Notes: generated from the letters alone by a model not told the origin. Counted from the stretch's first letter, positions 27,771 to 36,554 are shown. The stretch: DNA of 64,000 nt from Gloeotrichia echinulata CP02 (GCA_038087035.1 CP051187.1:496001-560000); one strand, 5' to 3'. Translations and numbers: made by a program.

Positions 27771-27950
27771 GCGTACTTAGCGTGCTTAATTATTAATTAA
27801 AGTCTATAAATTTGCTTTAAAAGTAAGGCTTACAGGCGTTCATAATTTAATTTTTAGCAATATGATATAAAATACAGAAAATAATGGCTATTATCTTAGC
27901 TCTGCAAGGGTTTCAAGCGGATTATTTAATAAATTCAGCACGCTAAGTAC
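27771..27950. mobile_element. MITE-like insertion inside cheA
   Basis: CGTACTTAGCGTGCT at 27772-27786 and AGCACGCTAAGTACG at about 27937-27951 are exact reverse complements, each followed inward by AT-rich, partly matching sequence (TTAATTATTAATT and TTATTTAATAAATT). They bracket about 150 bp that has stops in all useful frames. No target duplication is obvious, so the exact ends are uncertain. Confidence 0.6.
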
Positions 27951-27993
27951 GGAAGAGCCGGGATTACAACGCCTCAATTACCTAGCTGGAGAA

Positions 27994-29916
27994 TTGCTAA
28001 TTAATCACAAACAGCGGATTTTGCAAGATGAACAAACTAAAGAAATAATTCAGCAATTAATTCAGCGAATCGACAGACAGCAGACAATTTTAAATCAATT
28101 ATGTGATTTGCCAATACCCAAGCAAAATCTAGAATTACAACCTCAGCAAAATTTTAATTTTATAACTGAAAAATTTGATTCTCTGGAAATGGATATATAT
28201 ACAGATTTCCAGATGACATTGCATGAAGCCATAGAAGAAAATCTGCAATTACAAGAAACCACAGAATCTCTGGACTTACTTCTAGAACAAGTTACTCAAA
28301 TTAATGATAAGAAACAGAAGTTGATTCTGAATATTATAGACAATTTGACGGAAGCAAGGATGATGCCCTTGGGAAATATTCTCAATCGCTTCTCGCAGAT
28401 GGTAACTAAACTGGGGAATGTATATGATAAATTAGTAGAATTAAAACTCACTGGTACTGAAGTCCTGGTGGATAAAGCCATTGCAGAAAAGCTCTACGAA
28501 CCCTTGTTACACTTAGTACGTAATGCTTTTGACCACGGTATTGAATCACCACAAGTCCGCCGAGAACTAGGTAAATCAGCACAAGGTTTAATCGAAATTT
28601 GTGCCTATCATCAGGGTAGCCAAACTATTATTGAAGTCCGAGACGATGGCGCAGGCTTAAACTTAGAAAAAATTCGCAAAAAAGCTATTGAACTTCATCT
28701 CATGCAAGGGGAAGATAAAGCTAGAGACTATTTTTACAATACCACCGAATCCGAACTATTAGAGCTAATGTTTTCAGCCGGATTTTCCACCGCTGATCAA
28801 GTGAATGAAATTTCGGGACGCGGTATAGGTTTAGATATTGTGCGTTCGCAATTACAGGCGTTAAACGGCTCAATTTCTGTTGAATCATTACCCAATCAAG
28901 GAACAAGATTTATCCTGAAAATTCCTTTTTCTATGACTACTGATAAACTAATGTTAGTCCAAGCAGGAGATTTTATTTATGGACTGCTGTTGGACAGTAT
29001 TGAAAAAATCTTGATTCCGTCAGAACAGCAAATCAAGGAATTTGAAGGTAAAAAAGTTTTATATTGGAATACAGGCAAAGATGAACGGATGATCAGGATA
29101 CGTAAACTTTCAGAGTTAATGTCCTACAACCGTTCATTTATTAACACCGCCAATCCTCAAAATATCCTCAGCAACTATGACACAGGAATCATGAAAAATT
29201 CTGTGATATTATTACATCATCACGAGGAAATATTCGGTTTAGAAGTTAATCAAATAATTGGTGAACAAGAGTTAGTCATTAGACCTTTAGGAAATGCAAT
29301 TGCTCCCCCAAAATATATTTATGCTTGTAGTAGTTTAGCCAATGGTACCCTCATTTTAGTGATTGATGGTGCCCTATTGCTAAAATCTTCCCAGATGCAA
29401 GCCACACTTGAAGTTAGGGATTTACCAGCAGCTAATTCATCAACCAAAAAAGCTTTACCGCAGTCAGATGTAACTTTGCACTCTACACCGTTATTGACTT
29501 CATCTGTTCCGACAAATAACAAATCATTAAAAGTGGTATTAGTTGTAGATGATGCAATTAGTCTCCGCCAAACCCTGACTTTGACTTTGCAAAAATTTGG
29601 CTATCAAGTATTACAGGCACAAAACGGTTTAGAAGCCTTAGAACAGTTGCAACAACATCGCGAAATTCAGGTAATAATATCAGATTTAGAAATGCCACGA
29701 ATGAATGGTTTTGAACTTTTATCTAAAATCCGACATGACCCCAAATTAGCAAATAAACCTGTAGTTATCCTCACTTCTCGTAGCGCTGACAAACATCGTC
29801 AGCTTGCTCAAGAATTGGGTGCTAATGCTTATTTAATTAAGCCTTATTTAGAGGAGCAGTTTCTGTCTACTGTTGAGGCGTTGATTACTCCATTACCGAT
29901 GAAAGATTATGTATAA
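27994..29916 (+). CDS. CheA C-terminal part: kinase core, CheW-like and receiver domains
   Basis: 640 aa from a TTG; the conserved frame in fact extends upstream to about 27940. Order: dimerisation helix region (about 1-130), HATPase_c with N box LVRNAFDHGIESPQVRREL, G1 VRDDGAGLNLEKI and G2 SGRGIGLDIVRS (about 165-310), CheW-like domain (about 315-460) and a C-terminal receiver (about 505-635) with VVDDAIS, acceptor Asp in ISDLEMPRMNG and Lys in LIKPY. It looks catalytically whole. It lacks its own Hpt domain because of the split, so it would depend on the upstream protein. Confidence 0.88.
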   Translation: MLINHKQRILQDEQTKEIIQQLIQRIDRQQTILNQLCDLPIPKQNLELQPQQNFNFITEKFDSLEMDIYTDFQMTLHEAIEENLQLQETTESLDLLLEQVTQINDKKQKLILNIIDNLTEARMMPLGNILNRFSQMVTKLGNVYDKLVELKLTGTEVLVDKAIAEKLYEPLLHLVRNAFDHGIESPQVRRELGKSAQGLIEICAYHQGSQTIIEVRDDGAGLNLEKIRKKAIELHLMQGEDKARDYFYNTTESELLELMFSAGFSTADQVNEISGRGIGLDIVRSQLQALNGSISVESLPNQGTRFILKIPFSMTTDKLMLVQAGDFIYGLLLDSIEKILIPSEQQIKEFEGKKVLYWNTGKDERMIRIRKLSELMSYNRSFINTANPQNILSNYDTGIMKNSVILLHHHEEIFGLEVNQIIGEQELVIRPLGNAIAPPKYIYACSSLANGTLILVIDGALLLKSSQMQATLEVRDLPAANSSTKKALPQSDVTLHSTPLLTSSVPTNNKSLKVVLVVDDAISLRQTLTLTLQKFGYQVLQAQNGLEALEQLQQHREIQVIISDLEMPRMNGFELLSKIRHDPKLANKPVVILTSRSADKHRQLAQELGANAYLIKPYLEEQFLSTVEALITPLPMKDYV

Positions 29917-29944
29917 TTCTTTCTTCCTTCGTGTCCTTCTCTTC

Positions 29945-30012
29945 TCTACCTTCCCACGGGACGCTACGCGTAAGCGGTGCCCCAGGCTTTACGCGGAGCG
30001 TGTCGCAGACAG
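29945..30012. repeat. Palindromic repeat words after cheA
   Basis: CACGGGACGCTACGCGTAAGC and TTTACGCGGAGCGTGTCGCAGA form the kind of GC-rich palindromic cluster also found at 8000-8090, 10598-10680 and 43350-43398. It lies just before the convergent desaturase gene and may fold in the mRNA ends. Confidence 0.6.
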
Positions 30013-30058
30013 ACTAAATTTTACATGCCCCTTTATCGCCGAACACCTGGAAGATATT

Positions 30059-30916
30059 CTATCCTTGATTGGGGCTTTGCACGGGAGGCATAATTACTTT
30101 TTTGGCTAAACCCAGAGTCTTTAAGGCTTTGATACTCCACCAAGTAATATCAATCTCCCACCAAGAAAATCCAGCTTTTGCTACGTGGGGATAAGTATGA
30201 TGGTTGTTGTGCCATCCTTCGCCATAGGTGACGATGGATACCCACCAAAGATTACGAGAGCCGTCATTGGCGTCAAAACTGCGATAACCCCACTTGTGTG
30301 TTGCTGAGTTCACAAACCAAGTTGAGTGCCACAGCAATACGGATCTCATAAAAACACCGTAGATTACAAAAGACCATCCGCCGATGAAGTAGAGTAGTAG
30401 ACCTAGGGGTATTTGCAAAAGCAGAAAGTACCGATCAAGCCAGCGATAAAATGCTTGTCGTGCCAGGTCAGGGGCATATTTTTCATAGATTTCATAATCA
30501 AAAAACTGGTTGCGAGGGTAGAATATCCATAACATATGACTCCACCAAAATCCTCGCTGGGCAGAGTAGGGGTCTAGGTCGATATCTTCTGTGTGGGCGT
30601 GATGCTGGCGGTGTCCACCAACCCAAAAAATTGGTCCACCTTGCAAAGCCAGGGCACCAATAAACCCAATTACATATTCTACAGCTTTGGGTACCTGAAA
30701 ACTCCGATGACTCAAAAGTCGGTGATATCCCAAACAAATCCCAATGCTCCCAAATAACCAATGCAAAAATACCAGCAAACCCAAGGCCGACCACGAGAAA
30801 AACCAGGGAGCTAAGAGAGCTAAGGCATGAAATGTAGCAAAAAATACTACATTCGTCCAACTGAGGCGAGGAGCAGTTCCTCCTTCAGGAGGAAATGCCA
30901 AAGATTTTGAAGTCAT
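30059..30916 (-). CDS. desC: Acyl-lipid/acyl-CoA delta-9 fatty acid desaturase
   Basis: About 285 aa from the ATG at 30916 (MTSKSLAFPPEGGTAPRLSW). The frame is open upstream to a TTG at 31045 but the conserved sequence starts here. Four hydrophobic helices and the three His boxes of integral-membrane di-iron desaturases: HRLLSH, HRQHHAHTED and HNNHH. Puts the first double bond into stearoyl chains of membrane lipids, using ferredoxin in cyanobacteria. Divergent from a TetR regulator with palindromic sites between them, which suggests direct control. Confidence 0.9.
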   Translation of the reverse strand: MTSKSLAFPPEGGTAPRLSWTNVVFFATFHALALLAPWFFSWSALGLLVFLHWLFGSIGICLGYHRLLSHRSFQVPKAVEYVIGFIGALALQGGPIFWVGGHRQHHAHTEDIDLDPYSAQRGFWWSHMLWIFYPRNQFFDYEIYEKYAPDLARQAFYRWLDRYFLLLQIPLGLLLYFIGGWSFVIYGVFMRSVLLWHSTWFVNSATHKWGYRSFDANDGSRNLWWVSIVTYGEGWHNNHHTYPHVAKAGFSWWEIDITWWSIKALKTLGLAKKVIMPPVQSPNQG

Positions 30917-31040
30917 AAAAATTCCTGTTGATGGATAATCAAGCGATTTGCTTGCTGTTTTCGGGTATGCACTGGGATTTGGTCTGTGACGCTGTTGCAC
31001 TTCACACCCACCAAGGGATTTACCCGTTACATTAGAGTAG

Positions 31041-31057
31041 AGCAAGTATCACTTACA
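31041..31057. promoter_or_regulatory. Operator-like inverted repeat, site 1
   Basis: AGCAAGTATCACTTACA matches the palindromic site at 31088-31104 in both arms (CAAGT-N-ACTT). It lies between desC and the divergent TetR gene. Assignment as TetR operator is inference from position and symmetry. Confidence 0.55.
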
Positions 31058-31087
31058 TTTGATATGCTAACAGATCTCTAGTTTTTG

Positions 31088-31104
31088 TGCAAGTGGCACT
31101 TGCA
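31088..31104. promoter_or_regulatory. Operator-like perfect palindrome, site 2
   Basis: TGCAAGTGGCACTTGCA is a perfect 17-bp palindrome (8-bp arms around one base), 12 bases before the TetR start codon. Together with site 1, 47 bases away centre to centre, it fits a TetR-type operator pair that would control both divergent genes. Confidence 0.65.
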
Positions 31105-31115
31105 TTTTTGTTCCT

Positions 31116-32345
31116 ATGTCGTCTCAACCCCATTCAGCACGTCAACGTCTAATTCAAGCCGCACTTGAATTGTTTACAGCTCAGGGAGTTAGTGGCACTA
31201 CAACCCGCCAAATTGCGGACAAAGCAGAAGTAAATGAAGTGACTCTATTTCGGCACTTTGGTAATAAGCATGGATTGCTCCTGGCGGTCTTGGAAGAATC
31301 CGCAGCCTTCAAGAATTTAGGGGAGTCTTTGGTGCGGCGGGCAAATCCTCCTAGTAGCGTGTACCAAGCCCTGAAAGATTATGCAAGTGAAAGCTTACTT
31401 GCATTAGAACGAGTTCCAGAGTTTGTCCGGTCTGTGGTAGGTGAAGCCGACCAATACCCTACAGAAAATCGCCGCGCCCTCGGAAGAGGTTTAACAGAGG
31501 CTAACCGCTATGTAGCCGAGTATTTAGCAACGGTGATGCAGCAGGGACACTTAAATACCTATCTAACCCCAGAAAAATTAGCCAGTTTGTTAAATGGAAT
31601 GCTTTTGGGATATGCGGTAATTGAATTTACCAGTGAATTTCACGAACTTTGGGAAGATCGGGATGATTTTCTGGAAAACTTGGTGGAGTTGTTTTTACAC
31701 GGGGCGATGTCATCCACAGTCGAAAGAACAACAGAATATTTATCTAGAGGCGCCATGACTAGAGAAGCGGCTGATTTACCTGCAGGTTTAGTTCACCAAA
31801 TTCTCCAACAAGCCAAAAAATTAGGAATTCAAGATTTTGCCTTGGCGTATGTATTATTTGGTGCTGGCTTATCCCCCAAAGAAATAATTAGTTTGCAGCG
31901 ATCGCACCAAATTTACGATGCTCAAGGCCACTTCCTCCAGATTACAACTTCAGGATCTATCCGGCAAGTACCTGTGAATCAGTGGATTATGGGCAAACGC
32001 TATGGTTCTTATACTAACAATCCCTTAATCAAATGGCTGAAAAGTCGTAAAGATCCTCACCCTACAATGTTTCTTAATAAAGCAGACCAGCCAGTCAGTG
32101 AATTAGAAATCCAAATGTACTGGGAAAAATGGACCGAGGGACTTTTAACACTCCCCGGACAACCGCCAGTGATCGCCCAAGCACAAGATACATGGTGTGT
32201 AGAAATGTTAATGCGCGGGATCACCTTGGACAATCTCAGCATTTTGACTGGATGCGATCGCAGCCAATTGCAACCCTACGCCCGTCGGGCTAGAGAAAAA
32301 GAGGCTTTAGAGCAAGCAACTCGTTTAGATCAGAAGCCGGGTTGA
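31116..32345 (+). CDS. TetR/AcrR regulator fused to a tyrosine-recombinase-like domain
   Basis: 409 aa, about twice the usual TetR length. Residues 1-60 are a TetR helix-turn-helix (TTTRQIADKAEVNEVTLFRH), residues 60-200 a TetR ligand-binding helical domain. Residues about 220-400 follow the layout of a phage-integrase catalytic domain: GAGLSPKEIISLQ where integrases have the first Arg box, and CVEMLMRGITLDNLSILTGC followed by QLQPYARRA where they have the HxxR and Tyr boxes. The catalytic Arg and His positions look replaced, so it should bind DNA or dimerise rather than recombine. Divergent from desC; probably autoregulated through the two palindromes. Confidence 0.82.
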   Translation: MSSQPHSARQRLIQAALELFTAQGVSGTTTRQIADKAEVNEVTLFRHFGNKHGLLLAVLEESAAFKNLGESLVRRANPPSSVYQALKDYASESLLALERVPEFVRSVVGEADQYPTENRRALGRGLTEANRYVAEYLATVMQQGHLNTYLTPEKLASLLNGMLLGYAVIEFTSEFHELWEDRDDFLENLVELFLHGAMSSTVERTTEYLSRGAMTREAADLPAGLVHQILQQAKKLGIQDFALAYVLFGAGLSPKEIISLQRSHQIYDAQGHFLQITTSGSIRQVPVNQWIMGKRYGSYTNNPLIKWLKSRKDPHPTMFLNKADQPVSELEIQMYWEKWTEGLLTLPGQPPVIAQAQDTWCVEMLMRGITLDNLSILTGCDRSQLQPYARRAREKEALEQATRLDQKPG

Positions 32346-32758
32346 CTTTCACCGAGTTAAAGATGGGGGAGGTGAGCGAAACTACGCCCATCCCCCTCAA
32401 TAGTTTGCACATAATAACCCAAGTTGCTACTGTCGTGCTAAAATCACATTGTTTATATAATCTTATATATCTTGACGTTTTTTAGACACAGGCAGATTTG
32501 ACATACTCCCTGATCTGAAAGTTCAGGGATTCTGGATTCAAACAGCAATAGCAGGCATAGCCCGTCTTACATCACTGAGCAACGACAGACAATGCCCTGC
32601 CTGTTGCCACTATTTTACCAAAAAGCCGTCCTAGAAGAACGGCGGCTCTAGACCCAAGCTTTCGGTAAACAACCATATAACATCTCATGGATAACTACGG
32701 TTACTACTTTTTAGCTCCCCGACTTCTTCAAGAATTCGGGGATATGATCGGCAATAAA
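32346..32758. other. Gap holding an IS605-derived mini-element
   Basis: 413 bp with no gene. 32498-32652 is a tnpB-less derivative of the TnpB element (separate entry). The rest, including GGGGAGGTGAGCG near 32366, shows nothing I can name. Confidence 0.6.
32498..32652 (-). mobile_element. Non-autonomous MITE derived from the TnpB element
   Basis: About 155 bp with both ends of the element at 1758-2969 and the gene deleted. Right end: TTGACATACTCCC, hairpin CCCTGA/TCAGGG, then ATTCAAACAGCAATAGCAGG. Left end: hairpin GCCGT-CCTAGAAG-ACGGC at 32625-32643, followed by GGCTCTAGACCC, which parallels GGCTTTAAACCC at the full element. Stem sequences differ from the full copy but pairing is kept on both arms, a sign that the folded ends were functional after divergence. 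Confidence 0.75.
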
Positions 32759-33727
32759 TTAATCTTGCAGTTGATTTAACCAAACCTGTAAATCTTGTAA
32801 ACTGGTAAAATCTAATAACGCTTCACTCAGATTTTCTAAGTTAGTTAAAGATAACCCAGAAATATTATTTTTTACTTCCTCTGGTAATTCTCCAAACCGT
32901 TTACTTAACAGTCGAGTGACTAAATTTAAAGCACTTTCTTTGAGTCCTTCTTGTCTTCCTTCTTGTCTTCCTTCTTGTCTTCCTTCTTGTCTTCCTTCTT
33001 GTCTTCCTTCTTGTCTTCCTTCTTGTCTTCCTTCTTGTCTTCCTTCTTTGAGTCCTTCTTGTCTTCCTTCTTCTCTTGCTTCCTGTTTAATTTCTTGATA
33101 AGCGCGACTTCTTTCTAATGATATTCCTAGCATGACTTGAACCTCCCGTAAAGTCATATTTTCAAACCTATACATCATTATTGTAGTAATCATTTCTAAT
33201 ATCATCTCATTTGACGACATTTCTTGATTACTTCTATTTAACAAATACCTAGCTGCTTCTGGTGCTTTACTTTCTGCTAAAGTCGTCAGTACCATTAATC
33301 CTACCCACACAGGTAATTGTTGAATATCTCCCAATTCATCTAAATATATTCTATGTACTTGGTTGCCGTTAAGCAAGGAGCGATGAGGGTAAATATTACT
33401 TTGTTCTGTATTGCGAGATGGATAAATTATAACTGCTTGCCAATCATTAAATCTAGCACTGTTACGGTAGAAATATAAATGAGATTCGGCAAATACCCTT
33501 TCATAAATTTGTTCATCTTTTTGGAATTGCACTTCACAGAAATAAACAGTACCTGGAATATCATTTTCTGGTGGTAAAAATACTCCATCAATTTCAAATT
33601 TAGGCTCTTTAACAGCTACAGAATCAAATCTATATAAATCTGCATTGTTTGGAGGTTTTTCCAATAATTGAAATAACACAGATGGATATTGTTGAAAAAG
33701 TTTATAAAAAATAGAATCTCTACGCAT
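32759..33727 (-). CDS. DUF2887/DUF4351 PD-(D/E)XK-type nuclease (Rpn/transposase-like family)
   Basis: 322 aa. Starts MRRDSIFYKLFQQYPSVLFQ, the usual DUF2887 opening. Nuclease-like acidic pair in FEIDGVFLP and YFCEVQFQKD (about residues 44-70). Near residues 225-265 there is a run of eight RQEG tetrapeptides flanked by LKEG units, encoded by perfect 12-bp repeats (about 32952-33060). The C-terminal 55 residues match DUF4351 (LLSKRFGELPEEV). These genes are multicopy in cyanobacteria and related to PD-(D/E)XK recombination-promoting nucleases; the cell role is unknown. Confidence 0.82.
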   Translation of the reverse strand: MRRDSIFYKLFQQYPSVLFQLLEKPPNNADLYRFDSVAVKEPKFEIDGVFLPPENDIPGTVYFCEVQFQKDEQIYERVFAESHLYFYRNSARFNDWQAVIIYPSRNTEQSNIYPHRSLLNGNQVHRIYLDELGDIQQLPVWVGLMVLTTLAESKAPEAARYLLNRSNQEMSSNEMILEMITTIMMYRFENMTLREVQVMLGISLERSRAYQEIKQEAREEGRQEGLKEGRQEGRQEGRQEGRQEGRQEGRQEGRQEGRQEGLKESALNLVTRLLSKRFGELPEEVKNNISGLSLTNLENLSEALLDFTSLQDLQVWLNQLQD

Positions 33728-34063
33728 TCAACACCCCGGCTCAAGTCAAAAGTTAAAAATTAATTAATCCGAAACCCAATCTTGGCTAACTGTTCCTTGC
33801 TTTCCTGTCCATAAATAGAAATATTATCAACGTTTCCCCTGGTGGTGGCGGGTCGCGCCACCACCACTTTAAAGTGTACAATGCCTGCGGCGCTTGCGGT
33901 GCCATCACATTCAATAGTAATTTTATTGATCGTGCGTAAAACCCCATCCCCTTGTGGGTGGGGCGGTTGAAACTTGATAACCCGCAACTTGGGTTAATAT
34001 GCCCTGCCATGCACCTGATGAAAACGATAAAATAGGCGATAAACTTACATTCGTGCTGTGTAT
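33728..34063. other. Gap with a GC-rich hairpin
   Basis: Holds a perfect 10-bp stem GGTGGTGGCG/CGCCACCACC at 33841-33850 and 33856-33865 with a 5-nt loop. No convincing gene; minus-strand frames here have no recognisable features. Confidence 0.55.
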
Positions 34064-34945
34064 ATGGCAACCCAACTCAGCGAAGCGAAATCTTCAAATC
34101 AACTGGTAATCACATGGGAAGCCTTACCCAAAGACTTTCAATTAGAGGATGAGCCAGTGGAGAATACCGGTCAGCCAATTTTGGCTGGCGCTTTGCGCGA
34201 AAGCCTAGAAATTAGTGGCTTAATCGAGCCGCAAATGTTAATCGCCTCGAATTTTGGATTGTGTGCCACAGTCAACGGGCAATTGATCATTAAAGCACCA
34301 GACTGGGTATATGTATCGGCTGTTAAGGAAATTCTCAGCGATCGCAAAAGTTACACACCCATCCTCGAAGGTGAAATCCCTACCGTTGTGATGGAATTTA
34401 TCTCCGAAACCGATGGTGGGGAATATTCTGTCAAGCGGACTTATCCACCAGGAAAGTGGTTTTTTTACGAGCAAATATTGCAGATTCCCATCTATGTAAT
34501 TTTTGAACCAGACGGCGGTTTGTTAGAATATTATCAACTCAAAAATGGACGCTATGAGTTAATTCTACCTGATGAGAATGGTCGTCATTGGGTTGATTCT
34601 CTAGGTTTGTTTTTGGGAACTTGGCAAGGCACAAAAGAAGCTCGAACTGGTTATTGGTTGCGCTGGTGGGACAAATCTGGCAATTTGCTACTCTGGGCTG
34701 TAGAACAAATTGAACAGGAACGTCAACGCGCCGAACAGGAACGTCAACGCGCCGAACAGGAACGTCAACGCGCCGAACAGGAAAGCGAACGCGCCGAACA
34801 GGAACGTCAACGCGCCGAACAGGAAAGCGAACGCGCCGAACAGGAACGTCAACGCGCCGAACAGGAAAGCCAGCAAAAAGAACGACTGATTGCTTATTTA
34901 CGATCTACGGGTATCGACCCCAATAATTTGCCACCATTCCAGTAG
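34064..34945 (+). CDS. Uma2-family (DUF820) putative endonuclease with coiled-coil tail
   Basis: About 293 aa from the ATG at 34064. The first 210 residues have the Uma2 pattern with likely acidic residues in KAPDWVYVSA and TVVMEFISETDGG, and a later FYEQILQIPIYVIFEPDGG. From about residue 218 there are eight seven-residue units of EQERQRA type (21-bp DNA repeats, about 34710-34877), which should form a charged coiled coil. Uma2 proteins have a PD-(D/E)XK fold; their role is not established. Confidence 0.8.
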   Translation: MATQLSEAKSSNQLVITWEALPKDFQLEDEPVENTGQPILAGALRESLEISGLIEPQMLIASNFGLCATVNGQLIIKAPDWVYVSAVKEILSDRKSYTPILEGEIPTVVMEFISETDGGEYSVKRTYPPGKWFFYEQILQIPIYVIFEPDGGLLEYYQLKNGRYELILPDENGRHWVDSLGLFLGTWQGTKEARTGYWLRWWDKSGNLLLWAVEQIEQERQRAEQERQRAEQERQRAEQESERAEQERQRAEQESERAEQERQRAEQESQQKERLIAYLRSTGIDPNNLPPFQ

Positions 34946-35025
34946 ATCTAATTCAAAAAATATCCAAATCCTAGGATGCGTAATTCGTAATTCCAAATTC
35001 CCAATTACGAATTACGAATTATGAA

Positions 35026-36483
35026 TTATGGATGGGGATTTAGACCCTCGCGTCGCTGTTTAAGTTTGAGCATAATTTCTGCGTGCATTTCGCGGGTAAT
35101 GGGATAAAAATATGTTAAAACTAAGCCCAAAATTAAACAAATGGTAGGCAGAGGACCAACAGCAATCCGAATAGCGATTAATGCCGAATCAGGTTGTATC
35201 GCTAGTGTAGTTTCTCCTGCTACAACTTCTTTAAAACCGGCTGATTGTAAAGCATTTCCGACCAAAAATAGCCCGAAAGCTAAACCAAATTTTTGCAGCA
35301 AAACCATGAAGCCATAAAAAATGCCTTCACGGCGTTGTCCGGTTTGGAGTTCATCTAAGTCAATCACATCTGGAATCATTGACCAGGGAACTAGATAAGC
35401 TGTGGAAACACCAAAACCTGCCATTACAGCCATGACATACATTAAACCTATTTGATTCTGCTGTAAGAAAAATAGTCCGGCAGCGGCGATGATCCATAAA
35501 ATCATACCAAGAAAATAAACAACTTTTTTCCCAACTTTTTTACTGATTGCACCCCAGACAAATAACATTAGCAGGGCGGTACCTTGCACTGCAATCATGA
35601 CTGTGGGGACATCTGAATCTTTGAGGCGCATACAGTAGAGAACAAAGTAGGGAATAATGCTAGCTGTAATTTGCACGCCTAACCAAGAAAAAAGATATAT
35701 ACCAATCACAAATAAAAAAGGTCGGTTGGTGAAGACGATTTTTAACTGTTCGAGAAAAGGAATAGATGGGGGTTCTGCAGTTTGGGTGCGTTTAGCCTCA
35801 AAAGCCAAAATGCGATCGCGTGTACCAAACACGCACCAATATAATGATAAAGTCGAAATTACAGTACAGACTGCCGCCAACACTATATATTGTTGTTGGG
35901 GAACCTCAATCAAAGAAAACACAATTTTTGATAAAATCAACGACAAAATACTGCCACCAATGGAAAATGTAAAGCGAAAGCTATTGAGGCTAGTGCGTTC
36001 GTCGTAATCTTGAGTGAGTTCTGGAGTCATCGCCGTATAAGGCAAATTGACAACAGTGTAAAACACCTGAGATACTATCCCAATCGCTACGTAATACCAA
36101 AACAACGGCCAAATATTGGCATTTTTATCGGCACTAAATTGGGGTACAATCCACTGCAAGAAAAAGAAAGCTCCAAAGGGAATTGCGCCATATAATAGCC
36201 AAGGGAGACGACGACCCCAGCGCCGCGATTCAGTTTTATCAGTCAGAAAACCCACAAAGGGATCATTTACTGCATCCCAAATTTTCCCAATCATTAAAAT
36301 ACTTCCAGCCAAACCCGCCGGGATACCAGCGACATTGGTAAAGAACACCAGCAGAAAAAATACGGAAATATTTGCAGTAATTGCTGGCCCTAAATCGCCA
36401 GCACCATAAGCCAGTTTGGTTTTAAAATCTAGCTTTTCACTTTCAGCCGTCTTTTGGGCATAACCATCAGCAGAATTAGTCAT
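35026..36483 (-). CDS. GPH-family glycoside:cation symporter (MFS)
   Basis: 485 aa, about 12 transmembrane segments. Family traits: KLAYGAGDLGPAI at the front, WDAVNDPFVGFLTDKT in the helix 2-3 region and the basic loop RRWGRRLPWLL, and the central SMIPDVIDLDELQTGQRREG motif late in the chain. Such carriers bring in sugars or glycosides with H+ or Na+; the substrate cannot be told from sequence. Divergent from the phosphoribosyltransferase gene. Confidence 0.87.
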   Translation of the reverse strand: MTNSADGYAQKTAESEKLDFKTKLAYGAGDLGPAITANISVFFLLVFFTNVAGIPAGLAGSILMIGKIWDAVNDPFVGFLTDKTESRRWGRRLPWLLYGAIPFGAFFFLQWIVPQFSADKNANIWPLFWYYVAIGIVSQVFYTVVNLPYTAMTPELTQDYDERTSLNSFRFTFSIGGSILSLILSKIVFSLIEVPQQQYIVLAAVCTVISTLSLYWCVFGTRDRILAFEAKRTQTAEPPSIPFLEQLKIVFTNRPFLFVIGIYLFSWLGVQITASIIPYFVLYCMRLKDSDVPTVMIAVQGTALLMLFVWGAISKKVGKKVVYFLGMILWIIAAAGLFFLQQNQIGLMYVMAVMAGFGVSTAYLVPWSMIPDVIDLDELQTGQRREGIFYGFMVLLQKFGLAFGLFLVGNALQSAGFKEVVAGETTLAIQPDSALIAIRIAVGPLPTICLILGLVLTYFYPITREMHAEIMLKLKQRREGLNPHP

Positions 36484-36554
36484 AATGGGGTGCGCTCATA
36501 TTACAATAAAAAGTTTGCCTTCATTATTAATTAACCATCACATCCCTTACTTTT

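Larger units (their letters stand above)
26937..29916 (+). pseudogene. CheA hybrid kinase split in two by an inverted-repeat element
   Basis: Read together, the two parts make one CheA-type hybrid kinase. It starts two bases after the receptor stop codon. Part 1 (26937-27764) ends ...IIDEEF then TAG; part 2 reads in frame from about 27940 (STEEPGLQRLNYLAGELLIN) to 29916. The 180 bp between carries inverted repeats and stops in the coding frame. Two separate polypeptides could still be made, with phosphotransfer in trans; the two parts are listed separately. Confidence 0.75.

Noticed and set aside
29909..30109. Small gene after cheA
   Set aside because: Covers a palindromic repeat cluster and the antisense of the desC end.
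30498..30860. Second minus-strand frame inside desC
   Set aside because: Overlaps desC in another frame; the desC frame has all three His boxes.
32916..33098. Plus-strand frame with SCLP repeats
   Set aside because: Antisense of the RQEG coding repeats.
34688..34876. Antisense frame with FLFGA repeats, membrane-like
   Set aside because: Antisense of the EQERQRA coding repeats in the Uma2 gene.
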